Part shown: in pieces, positions 1 to 5,135 of the stretch
How positions within the stretch are numbered: position 1 is the first letter of the stretch
How the letters are laid out: the number at the start of each line of letters is the position of its first letter
Assembly: GCA_018813975.1 (NCBI GenBank)
Contig: JAHJAQ010000092.1
Coordinates: 1 to 5,954 of the forward strand
Length of the DNA: 5,954 bases
Reading direction: 5' to 3'
Origin: Microcaldota archaeon
GTDB lineage: Archaea > Iainarchaeota > Iainarchaeia > Iainarchaeales > JAGVWC01
The notes under the pieces: generated by a model
Told to the model about the DNA's origin: nothing
The model's database searches: none
The model's input: only the letters and a program-made list of their open reading frames with translations
Position numbers and translations under genes: made by a program

Positions 1-941
1 CCGCCGATGGTAATAACGGACTTGTATTCGCTTTGGTGGGCAAGAAGCATTGTTCTTAGGTTCGGATTATTGGTGCACCTGAAATTGGCACCCGTAATTT
101 CGTCATAGCACGATATTTGGGTGTGGAAAAAAATAAAGACTTTCATGTCTTGGTTCGCATAGGTGTTCAAAATCAATTCCAAATAGCCAAGGTCCAATTG
201 GTTATTGGTTTCCCATGTTTCGGAAAGGCCGATAAAAAGGTTTTTTCCGCGTGTAAAACTCCAGTTTTTCATGTTCTCTCCAAAAGCATCAACAAACATC
301 TCAAGACAAATAGAGTTTGAAACTCCGTCATGAGAAGTAGCGCCTATCACATAATAATTCGTGTTCAAGCCATTCATTATATTTTTGAACAAAGCAAAAG
401 ATTCTTCTTTAATTGTATCACACGGGGATGGTGCAACAAGGTCTCCAGTAACAATAACAAAATCAGGATTAAATTCATTAACCATTTCAACAGCATCTTG
501 AAGTGCTATTGTGGGTGCAATGGACATGCCTGTTCCAGGGTTAATCCAAGAACAAACTCCGGTACTACACTCATCAGTATAATTGACGAGATTGTTATAA
601 CAGTCTGTTCTTCCATCTACAGGATCATTGGGCTCACAAGTATGGCCAGTAATAAGGTGCGTGTCAGTCACCTGTACGAATCGTATTGAATCAGATGACT
701 TTGCCACACAGTGGTTTGGATCGGATAAATAACAGGCAAATTCTTTGTCCTCAATCATAAATGTTTGTGAATAACAATCAGTTCCTAAATGGCTGGCGCA
801 TACTCCTTGAGCAAAACCAGTTATGGTTCCTTCTGTTCCTGTTTCTGTTAAAAACAAGGCAGAGCCAATAATAACAACCGCGACTATTATTCCACCGCCA
901 ATAATCAACAAGTATTCTAAACTTCCCTGCGCTTTTTGCAT
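1..941 (-). CDS. Class III signal peptide-containing calcineurin-like metallophosphoesterase (C-terminus cut off by window edge)
   Basis: The frame is open from an ATG at 941-939 to the left edge: 313 complete residues plus a partial Gly codon. Residues 1-30 form a class III (archaellin/pilin-type) signal: short MQKA, then QGSLEY with expected prepilin-peptidase cleavage before Gln5, then a hydrophobic helix at about 11-30. In archaea this signal directs proteins to pilus-like assembly or membrane-anchored display. From about residue 87 a calcineurin-like phosphoesterase fold is readable: RFVQVTDTH (D93, H95), FVIVTGDLV (G166, D167), a GNHD-like site reading GATSHDG (H204, D205), and FFHTQI (H273). 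The window ends at ITIGG, just where the family's last GHxH motif would be expected. Twelve cysteines lie between residues 48 and 289, consistent with disulfides outside the cell. The usual metal-binding Asn of GNHD is absent. Substrate unknown. A TATA box sits 25 nt before the ATG, and a Cys-Gly-Gly surface protein is divergent. Confidence 0.85.
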   Translation of the reverse strand, partial: MQKAQGSLEYLLIIGGGIIVAVVIIGSALFLTETGTEGTITGFAQGVCASHLGTDCYSQTFMIEDKEFACYLSDPNHCVAKSSDSIRFVQVTDTHLITGHTCEPNDPVDGRTDCYNNLVNYTDECSTGVCSWINPGTGMSIAPTIALQDAVEMVNEFNPDFVIVTGDLVAPSPCDTIKEESFALFKNIMNGLNTNYYVIGATSHDGVSNSICLEMFVDAFGENMKNWSFTRGKNLFIGLSETWETNNQLDLGYLELILNTYANQDMKVFIFFHTQISCYDEITGANFRCTNNPNLRTMLLAHQSEYKSVITIG

Positions 942-961
942 GTAAGAAAAGTGCTTTTAGT

Positions 962-971
962 CTATAAAAAA
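962..971 (-). promoter_or_regulatory. TATA box of the phosphoesterase gene
   Basis: Read on the minus strand this is TTTTTTATAG, centred about 25 nt upstream of the ATG at 941. That spacing places transcription start at or next to the start codon, so the mRNA is probably leaderless. No Shine-Dalgarno sequence lies between. The same 12-mer (CTATAAAAAAGC on the plus strand) precedes the MscS gene at almost the same distance. Confidence 0.6.
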
Positions 972-985
972 GCCGCCTACCATAG

Positions 986-995
986 TATTTTAAAT
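986..995 (+). promoter_or_regulatory. TATA box of the Cys-Gly-Gly surface protein gene
   Basis: TATTTTAAAT is centred about 27-28 nt before the ATG at 1018, again predicting a leaderless transcript. This spacing favours the ATG at 1018 over the in-frame TTG at 1006. Confidence 0.55.
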
Positions 996-1017
996 CGCTA
1001 AAAGCTTGTTTTTAGAT

Positions 1018-1413
1018 ATGAAAATATTTGTAATCGTTTTGATGATTTGTTTGGTGTTTGGAATGGGTTGCCTGGAACAATCCATTGAACCATCCGCTCA
1101 ACCACTGTCAATACCGCCCGCACTATCGCCCGTCGAACCGCCTCCAGTAGAACCTGCCCCAGAAAACCTGCCTCCTTTTGATGGTTTTCCGGGAAATTTT
1201 GAAGAGTGCGTTCGTGCGGGCGGCCTAAAAATGGAATCCAATAAGTGTCTTTTTGAAGTGTTGAAAGAAGCAAACCAAGAGTACTATGATACTTGCATTG
1301 ATTTGGGGGGACAAGAAATCGCGATACAAGAACCATTTGATCCAATTGAAGGAGAAGAATTTGAACCGGGAGCATCAGAATTTTTTTGTGTGCTCTATTT
1401 TTGGAAAGAATAA
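1018..1413 (+). CDS. Small secreted or lipoprotein-like protein with Pro-rich linker and two Cys-Gly-Gly motifs
   Basis: A 131-residue protein I do not recognise as a named family. Residues 1-18 form a signal peptide: MK, a hydrophobic core, then FGMGC with Cys18 as a possible lipidated residue. The -3 position is Gly rather than the usual Leu, so lipidation is uncertain. Residues 21-55 are rich in Pro, Glu and Ser, like a wall-spanning linker. The C-terminal part has four cysteines in two similar units: FEECVRAGG then NKCLF (C64, C77), and YDTCIDLGG then FFCVLYF (C93, C124). The first unit resembles, from memory, a FEEC..AG....ES...C motif seen in secreted prokaryotic proteins. It is acidic overall and probably extracellular. 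ATG 1018 was preferred to TTG 1006 because of TATA spacing. Its 3' end overlaps the convergent DUF4406-like gene by 19 bp. It is divergent from the surface phosphoesterase, which suggests but does not prove a related role. Confidence 0.7.
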   Translation: MKIFVIVLMICLVFGMGCLEQSIEPSAQPLSIPPALSPVEPPPVEPAPENLPPFDGFPGNFEECVRAGGLKMESNKCLFEVLKEANQEYYDTCIDLGGQEIAIQEPFDPIEGEEFEPGASEFFCVLYFWKE

Positions 1414-1766
1414 CTATTTTTTTGTAACAGTTTTTCAAATTCGGTTTGTAATATAGGATTATAGCATTTAATGGGAATGTTGTTTTCAAGGCTCCATTCG
1501 ATTTCTTTTTTCATTCCCGTGGAAATAGTGGAACCGCATAGCCAGGTTTCGTCCATGGTTTTGCGTTCAAAAAAAGGTTTGGAAGCAATAATGCCTTTTT
1601 TTCTTTCGCTTGGAATATCATCCTTCAAGTATTTTAATGCTAGCAAATAGGGAGCGAATGGAATGGTTTTTTTTGAATGAATGGTTTTGCAAATAGATAG
1701 AATGGATTGAATGTTTTCTTGTACGTTTCCACTAATCGGGTGGGCAATATACACTATTTTGGGCAT
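1395..1766 (-). CDS. DUF4406-like protein (nucleoside 2-deoxyribosyltransferase-like fold)
   Basis: A 123-residue protein beginning MPKIVYIAHPISGN. The pattern YIAHP followed by G-x-x-x-x-N (residues 6-18), a central FAPYLLAL segment (37-44), DETWLCG (72-78) and STGMKKEIEWS followed by IPI (82-99) matches what I know of the DUF4406 family. That family belongs to the superfamily that includes nucleoside 2-deoxyribosyltransferases, which act on N-glycosidic bonds. Glu88 in GMKKE occupies the place of the usual conserved acid. Length is typical of a stand-alone domain. It is predicted cytoplasmic, with no signal or membrane segment. A biochemical role in nucleotide salvage or nucleoside modification is only inferred from the fold. 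It has its own TATA-like box just after the stop of the upstream same-strand phosphatidyltransferase gene, 33 bp away. The last 19 bp overlap the convergent surface protein gene. Confidence 0.75.
   Translation of the reverse strand: MPKIVYIAHPISGNVQENIQSILSICKTIHSKKTIPFAPYLLALKYLKDDIPSERKKGIIASKPFFERKTMDETWLCGSTISTGMKKEIEWSLENNIPIKCYNPILQTEFEKLLQKNSYSFQK
1417..1423 (+). terminator. Oligo-T stretch after the surface protein gene
   Basis: Seven consecutive T residues begin 4 nt after the TAA stop at 1411-1413. Archaeal RNA polymerase commonly terminates at oligo-T without a hairpin. The site lies inside the 3' end of the convergent gene, where it encodes Lys codons on the other strand, so part of the signal could be coding composition. 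Confidence 0.45.
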
Positions 1767-1768
1767 TT

Positions 1769-1775
1769 AAAAAAA
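1769..1775 (-). terminator. Possible oligo-T terminator after the phosphatidyltransferase gene
   Basis: On the minus strand a run of seven T residues lies 24-30 nt past the TAG stop at 1802-1800 and just before the ATG of the DUF4406-like gene. It could end the upstream transcript. It would also lie around the transcription start of the next gene, so its role is uncertain. Confidence 0.3.
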
Positions 1776-1790
1776 CAATTTGGCGAACTA

Positions 1791-1800
1791 CTTAAAATGC
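1791..1800 (-). promoter_or_regulatory. TATA-like box of the DUF4406-like gene
   Basis: GCATTTTAAG on the minus strand is centred about 29 nt before the ATG at 1766. It begins at the last base of the upstream gene's stop codon. The spacing fits a leaderless transcript and suggests the gene can be transcribed independently of its upstream neighbour. Confidence 0.45.
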
Positions 1801-2372
1801 TATTTGGCTTGTTTTTTAATCCAAAGAAAGCGTTGAAAGGCGGTTACCCCGGATAGTACTGCCATTAAGTATAATACAATTCCACTCAAATCAAGAGAAA
1901 ATGGAATTAATAATAGCGCAATAAGCAATAGTACAAATCGTTCTCTTCTTTCTGCCAAACCGCCTTGGGCATTTACTTGGATTTCATAGGCTACTTTGCT
2001 AATAAAACTTGAAATCAAAAAAGTCGTTAAGGCAAGTACCGCTGGCCAGTACAGAGAAACCGCAAACCAGGCAAATCCAAGGTAAATAGCGGTTTCGGTT
2101 ATCTTGTCCACTATTGAATCGAATACAATACCAAATTTTGTGGCTTTTTTTTGGACTCTGGCAACTGCCCCGTCTACCCAATCAAAAAAAGCCGATAATA
2201 CTAAAGCGACTAGTGCACCGCCAATTTCTCCAATAGCAATGGAATAAGCGGCCAATAATCCAAAAACAAGGGTCAAGCAGGTATAGGCATTTGGAGAACC
2301 AAACCTTCCAAAAAAGATTCCGATTTTTTGGCTTAGGGGCTTGACTTTTTTTCGAATGGATTGGGCTTTCAT
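1800..2372 (-). CDS. CDP-alcohol phosphatidyltransferase, probably archaetidylinositol-phosphate synthase type
   Basis: A 190-residue integral membrane enzyme that transfers a phosphoalcohol onto CDP-activated lipid, releasing CMP. The complete family signature is visible: D64-x2-D67-G68-x2-A71-R72-x8-G81-x3-D85-x3-D89, whose four Asp residues bind the two metal ions. Upstream, SPNAY (26-30) matches the family's PN-x-T/Y site before the first helix. Membrane segments are readable at about 31-49, 50-66, 94-124, 147-160 and 163-177. GLAERRERF (138-146) resembles the substrate-binding loop of the inositol-phosphate-using archaeal enzymes, so synthesis of archaetidyl-inositol-phosphate is my best guess. 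Archaetidylglycerol-phosphate or archaetidylserine synthase is the alternative. I chose the ATG at 2372 rather than an in-frame TTG three codons upstream because it fits the TATA spacing. It is divergent from the PHP gene, with 40 bp between start codons. Confidence 0.85.
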   Translation of the reverse strand: MKAQSIRKKVKPLSQKIGIFFGRFGSPNAYTCLTLVFGLLAAYSIAIGEIGGALVALVLSAFFDWVDGAVARVQKKATKFGIVFDSIVDKITETAIYLGFAWFAVSLYWPAVLALTTFLISSFISKVAYEIQVNAQGGLAERRERFVLLLIALLLIPFSLDLSGIVLYLMAVLSGVTAFQRFLWIKKQAK

Positions 2373-2380
2373 ATAAACCA

Positions 2381-2390
2381 ATATTAATGA
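2381..2390 (+). promoter_or_regulatory. Weak TATA-like element of the PHP gene
   Basis: ATATTAATGA is centred about 28 nt before the ATG at 2413, the same spacing seen for the other genes here, though the match to a TATA box is weak. An alternative, CATATAAACC at 2370-2379, is a better match but lies about 39 nt upstream and overlaps the start codon of the divergent gene. Confidence 0.3.
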
Positions 2391-2395
2391 GAATC

Positions 2396-2408
2396 TTTAT
2401 TTTAAATA
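2396..2408 (-). promoter_or_regulatory. TATA box of the phosphatidyltransferase gene
   Basis: TATTTAAAATAAA on the minus strand is centred about 30 nt before the ATG at 2372. It lies next to the start of the divergent PHP gene, so the two promoters interleave within 40 bp. Confidence 0.5.
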
Positions 2409-2412
2409 CTGT

Positions 2413-3075
2413 ATGAAGGCTGATTTGCACGTTCATTCCAAGTATTCAAAGGATGCTCTTACAAGTCCTCGTTCTTTTGTTAAAAGTGCGCAAAAAAAGG
2501 GATTGCAAGCCATTGCTCTAACAGATCATAATACTATTAAAGGATGGAAACCGGTATTGGAAGCGGCCAGGGGTTCTAGTGTTCAAGTGATTTTGGGAGC
2601 AGAAATAAAGGTATTGGAAAATCAAAAAACCAGTGGCGAAATTCTTGGATTGTTTTTGAATGAGGCTATTGCATCGGGCCCCGTGGAGATGGTTTTGGAT
2701 GCGATAAAACAACAAGGCGGAATAGCGATTATTGCCCATCCTTTTGATGGGGTGCGTCATTCTTTTAAAAACCTGGAAACAATTGCCAAAAAAGTGGATG
2801 CTATTGAAGTATTGAATGCACGAGTTTTCTCTGAAAAAGCCAATCAAAAAGCCCTGGCATTCGCCCAAAAAAATGAGTTGGTTGGAACAGCAGGATCAGA
2901 TGCGCACACTCCAATCGAAATTGGAAGAGCTTTTGTAGAATCTCCCGCAGCCAATTTGGAAGAATTGCAAAAAAACATTCGAAAAGGAAAAATAGTGGTA
3001 AAAGGAAAGCGTTCGAGTGTGTGGGTGCATGTTTGTTCTACGTTGGCAAAAACAAGATTGCTTCCAAGCTGGTAA
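2413..3075 (+). CDS. PHP domain-containing metal-dependent phosphoesterase
   Basis: A 220-residue cytoplasmic protein with all the metal-binding motifs of the PHP superfamily in order: ADLHVHS (H6, H8), ALTDHNT (D38, H39), GAEI (E64), IIAHPFDG (H109) and GSDAHTPIEIG (D163, H165). These residues normally hold two or three divalent metals for phosphoester hydrolysis. The stand-alone layout and the closing GRAFVESP plus KGKIVVKGKR region match the TrpH-like/archaeal PHP group. Characterised members hydrolyse 3',5'-nucleoside bisphosphates or short RNAs. The substrate here cannot be told from sequence, and histidinol-phosphatase is less likely given the short length. The basic C-terminal tail (about 198-220) could contact nucleic acid, but that is speculation. 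It starts at an ATG with no Shine-Dalgarno sequence. Its stop is 1 bp from the stop of the convergent MscS gene. Confidence 0.88.
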   Translation: MKADLHVHSKYSKDALTSPRSFVKSAQKKGLQAIALTDHNTIKGWKPVLEAARGSSVQVILGAEIKVLENQKTSGEILGLFLNEAIASGPVEMVLDAIKQQGGIAIIAHPFDGVRHSFKNLETIAKKVDAIEVLNARVFSEKANQKALAFAQKNELVGTAGSDAHTPIEIGRAFVESPAANLEELQKNIRKGKIVVKGKRSSVWVHVCSTLAKTRLLPSW

Positions 3076-3076
3076 A

Positions 3077-4120
3077 TTATTTTTCCAAGTAAACGGTTTG
3101 GGTTGGGAATGCAAAGTTTAGTTTGGCTTTGTCAAATTCTTCTTTTATTTTTGTGTTAATCTCGTCCCTTATTCCGAACCAGTTGTCTTTGTCTTCAATA
3201 TAATAAATCGCCAGCAGGTTTAGGGAATAGTCTTTGAATTCACTGAAGTTTAGGGTGGGGTTATCTTCACAACCGGGATGTGCATTAACGATTTTAGTAA
3301 CGATTTCTCTTGCTTTTTGCATTTGCTTTACAGTAGTATTATAGGTTAGTCCAAGATTCAGGGAAACTTTTCGTTTTGGAGCACTGGAAACATTTTCAAT
3401 TATTGATCCTGCGAGTTTTCCATTGGGGTAGGTTATAATGCGTTTGTCCAGATTGCGGATTCGGGTATGTCGTAAGCTCACTTCTTCCACGGTTCCGGAA
3501 ACATCGCCTACGATAATAAAGTCGCCGACGTGAAAGGGTTTGGAAGTAAAAATATTGAATCCGCCAAAAACATCGGCAATGGTTTCTTTGGCGGCAAATG
3601 CAAACGCCAGCCCCCCAATCCCCAATCCAAGGATAGGGCCGGTTACATCAATTCCAAAATTGGAACTGGCAATTACTATCACAGCGAGTACAATGATAAT
3701 GGCTTTGAGTGCTTTGGAAACCACTGGAAGTAGCTGGTCGTCTAACTTTGAATCGGTTTTGTCCGTGATTTTTTTTAAAAACTTGAATACAAAACCATCA
3801 ATAAGGTTGATAATAAACCAAGTAATGGAAAGGGTAATAATTGCGCCAATTATATTATTGAACAGGTTTGCCAAATCAATATCTAAAGTCAAAAAAATTT
3901 GGCCAATCGAAATTCCCGCTATTAACAAGACCACTAATAATGGTTTTTCAAACGCGCCTAATAGGATATCGTCAAATTCGTTCTTGGTTTTGGCAGCAAA
4001 TTTTTTGAGTCTGCTATCGATAATATAATTAACGATTTTTCCGATTATCAATGCCAGTACAATAGCTCCCAAAAATAGGGCCCATTGTTCTATGGAATTC
4101 CCAAAATAGAGTTCTGCCAT
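3077..4120 (-). CDS. MscS-family mechanosensitive ion channel
   Basis: A 347-residue membrane channel that opens under membrane tension, releasing solutes during hypo-osmotic shock. Membrane segments are readable at about 11-34, 59-81, 89-115 and 137-155. The pore-lining helix (about 160-191) is GLGIGGLAFAFAAKETIADV, with the Gly/Ala packing typical of the family. The MscS beta domain follows: KPFHVGDFI (194-202), GTVEEVSLRHTRIR (209-222), ITYPNGKL (229-236) and the S-I-I-E-N-V end. The alpha/beta vestibule domain ends in FAFPTQTVYLEK (336-347), a classical MscS C-terminus. At least five membrane segments make it closer to the YnaI/medium-size type than to three-helix MscS. The ATG at 4120 has a TATA box 26 nt upstream. 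The upstream prs stop is only 35 bp away on the same strand, so read-through from prs is possible. It converges on the PHP gene. Confidence 0.92.
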   Translation of the reverse strand: MAELYFGNSIEQWALFLGAIVLALIIGKIVNYIIDSRLKKFAAKTKNEFDDILLGAFEKPLLVVLLIAGISIGQIFLTLDIDLANLFNNIIGAIITLSITWFIINLIDGFVFKFLKKITDKTDSKLDDQLLPVVSKALKAIIIVLAVIVIASSNFGIDVTGPILGLGIGGLAFAFAAKETIADVFGGFNIFTSKPFHVGDFIIVGDVSGTVEEVSLRHTRIRNLDKRIITYPNGKLAGSIIENVSSAPKRKVSLNLGLTYNTTVKQMQKAREIVTKIVNAHPGCEDNPTLNFSEFKDYSLNLLAIYYIEDKDNWFGIRDEINTKIKEEFDKAKLNFAFPTQTVYLEK

Positions 4121-4141
4121 GCTACTAAAAGCAAGGAAAAG

Positions 4142-4151
4142 CTATAAAAAA
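4142..4151 (-). promoter_or_regulatory. TATA box of the MscS gene
   Basis: TTTTTTATAG on the minus strand is centred about 26 nt before the ATG at 4120, and starts 4 bp after the end of the prs stop codon. It is identical to the TATA box of the phosphoesterase gene. Its T6 run could also serve as an oligo-T terminator for prs. A direct repeat AAAAGCTAT (4137-4145 and 4148-4155 in part) surrounds it. Confidence 0.55.
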
Positions 4152-4155
4152 GCTA

Positions 4156-5097
4156 TTATTCAAAGAGCGAGGAAACCGATTCATTTTTATGGGTGTATTC
4201 GATGGCTTTGGCCAATAAATCCGCCAAAGAAACTACTTTTAGTTTGGTGGTTTCGCCAATGCTTTTTTGGTGAATGCTATCAGTGGTGAAGAGGGTTTGA
4301 ATACTCGAATCTTTAATGCGCTGAACCGCGTTTTTGCTTAGCAGGGCATGGGCTACAAAACCATTCACGCTATTGGCGCCTTTTTCTTTTAAAGCGTGTG
4401 CAGCATGCACTAGGGTTCCGCAGGTATCAGCCAAGTCATCAAACAACAAACAATTTTTGTTTTGGACGCTTCCAATGACATTCAATACCACGCACTCGTT
4501 TTGTTTGGGACGCGACTTATTAATGATCGCAAGTTCTGCTTTCAAATCTTTTGCAAGAGCGCCAGCCCTTCTAGTTGCTCCAACATCCGGTGCGACAATA
4601 ACAAGGTTTTGTTTGAGTTCTTCGGACAAGGCTCGTGCAAATAATTTATCCGCCATTAAATTGTCCACCGGAATATCAAAAAAACCCTGAATTTGTCCGG
4701 AATGCAGGTCAACAGTCATTACCCTATCCGCACCTGCTTTGGAAATCAAATCCGCCACTAGTTTGGCGGTAATGGGTTCTCGACTCGCGCTTTTGCGGTC
4801 TTGACGCGCATACCCAAAATAAGGTAGTACCGCGGTTATGCGTGCAGCACTCGCACGTTTCGCGGCATCAATCAAAATAAGTAATTCCATTAAGTGATCA
4901 TTAATTGGGGGAGAAGTGGATTGAATAATAAAAAGGTCTCTTCCCCGGACATTCTCTCCGATTCGCGCATAGCTTTCGCCATCAGCAAATCGTTTTAATT
5001 CTACTTGGATTAAGGGAACGTTTAGAAGGCGTGCAATATGCTCTGCCAGCGGTTTATTGGAAGAACCAGACAATAGTCGCAAGCCAATGTTGTTCAT
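4156..5097 (-). CDS. prs: Ribose-phosphate pyrophosphokinase (PRPP synthetase), class I
   Basis: A 313-residue enzyme making 5-phosphoribosyl 1-diphosphate from ribose 5-phosphate and ATP, the precursor for purines, pyrimidines, His and Trp. Visible motifs: GSSNKPLAEHIA (11-22), FADGES (38-43), PYFGYARQDRK (92-102), the signature DLHSGQIQGFFDIPVDNL (130-147, with D130 and H132), the catalytic loop NKSRP (K194, R196), and the PRPP loop DDLADTCGT (220-228), which is usually DDMIDTAGT. The C-terminus reads SVSSLFE. Length and this ending match bacterial-type class I enzymes better than the shorter archaeal forms of about 285 residues. I chose ATG 5097 over TTG 5103 two codons upstream because the TATA box is 27 nt before it. 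It is divergent from pyrB, and MscS follows 35 bp downstream. The enzyme is cytoplasmic and probably forms hexamers like its relatives. Confidence 0.95.
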   Translation of the reverse strand: MNNIGLRLLSGSSNKPLAEHIARLLNVPLIQVELKRFADGESYARIGENVRGRDLFIIQSTSPPINDHLMELLILIDAAKRASAARITAVLPYFGYARQDRKSASREPITAKLVADLISKAGADRVMTVDLHSGQIQGFFDIPVDNLMADKLFARALSEELKQNLVIVAPDVGATRRAGALAKDLKAELAIINKSRPKQNECVVLNVIGSVQNKNCLLFDDLADTCGTLVHAAHALKEKGANSVNGFVAHALLSKNAVQRIKDSSIQTLFTTDSIHQKSIGETTKLKVVSLADLLAKAIEYTHKNESVSSLFE

Positions 5098-5118
5098 GTC
5101 CAATTTGTGAACAAAAAA

Positions 5119-5130
5119 CCATAAATATGC
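5119..5130 (-). promoter_or_regulatory. TATA box of prs
   Basis: GCATATTTATGG on the minus strand is centred about 27 nt before the ATG at 5097, predicting a leaderless prs transcript and supporting the ATG over the TTG at 5103. Confidence 0.55.
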
Positions 5131-5135
5131 AATGC

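Larger units (their letters stand above)
953..1005. repeat. Symmetric inverted pair of CTAAAAGC elements in a divergent promoter
   Basis: GCTTTTAG at 953-960 and its exact reverse complement CTAAAAGC at 998-1005 flank the two divergent TATA boxes. Read in the direction of each gene, CTAAAAGC lies just downstream of the TATA box and begins about 19-20 nt before the start codon in both cases. This symmetry could reflect a regulator acting on both genes. The arms are short and AT-rich, so chance cannot be excluded. Confidence 0.4.

Noticed and set aside
330..689. Plus-strand open frame of 119 residues opposite the phosphoesterase gene
   Set aside because: It has no recognisable domain, and the opposite strand encodes an enzyme with clear motifs throughout. 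It is a shadow frame, as is the 67-residue frame at 117-320.
1010..1015. Short hairpin CTAAAA/TTTTAG at 998-1015 as a riboswitch or attenuator
   Set aside because: The stem is six AT-rich base pairs and would lie largely upstream of a leaderless transcript, so it is too weak and misplaced for an RNA regulator.
998..1489. Minus-strand open frame of 163 residues
   Set aside because: It lies antisense to the surface protein gene and covers its promoter region. It lacks a start with promoter spacing and has no domain-like pattern, whereas the plus-strand frame has a signal peptide and ordered Cys motifs.
3540..4028. Plus-strand open frame of 162 residues inside the MscS gene
   Set aside because: It is antisense to the membrane segments of a clear MscS channel. 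Its Ser/Ile/Asn-rich composition is the mirror of hydrophobic codons.
4334..4690. Plus-strand open frame of 118 residues inside prs
   Set aside because: It is antisense to the conserved PRPP synthetase motifs and has no independent evidence.
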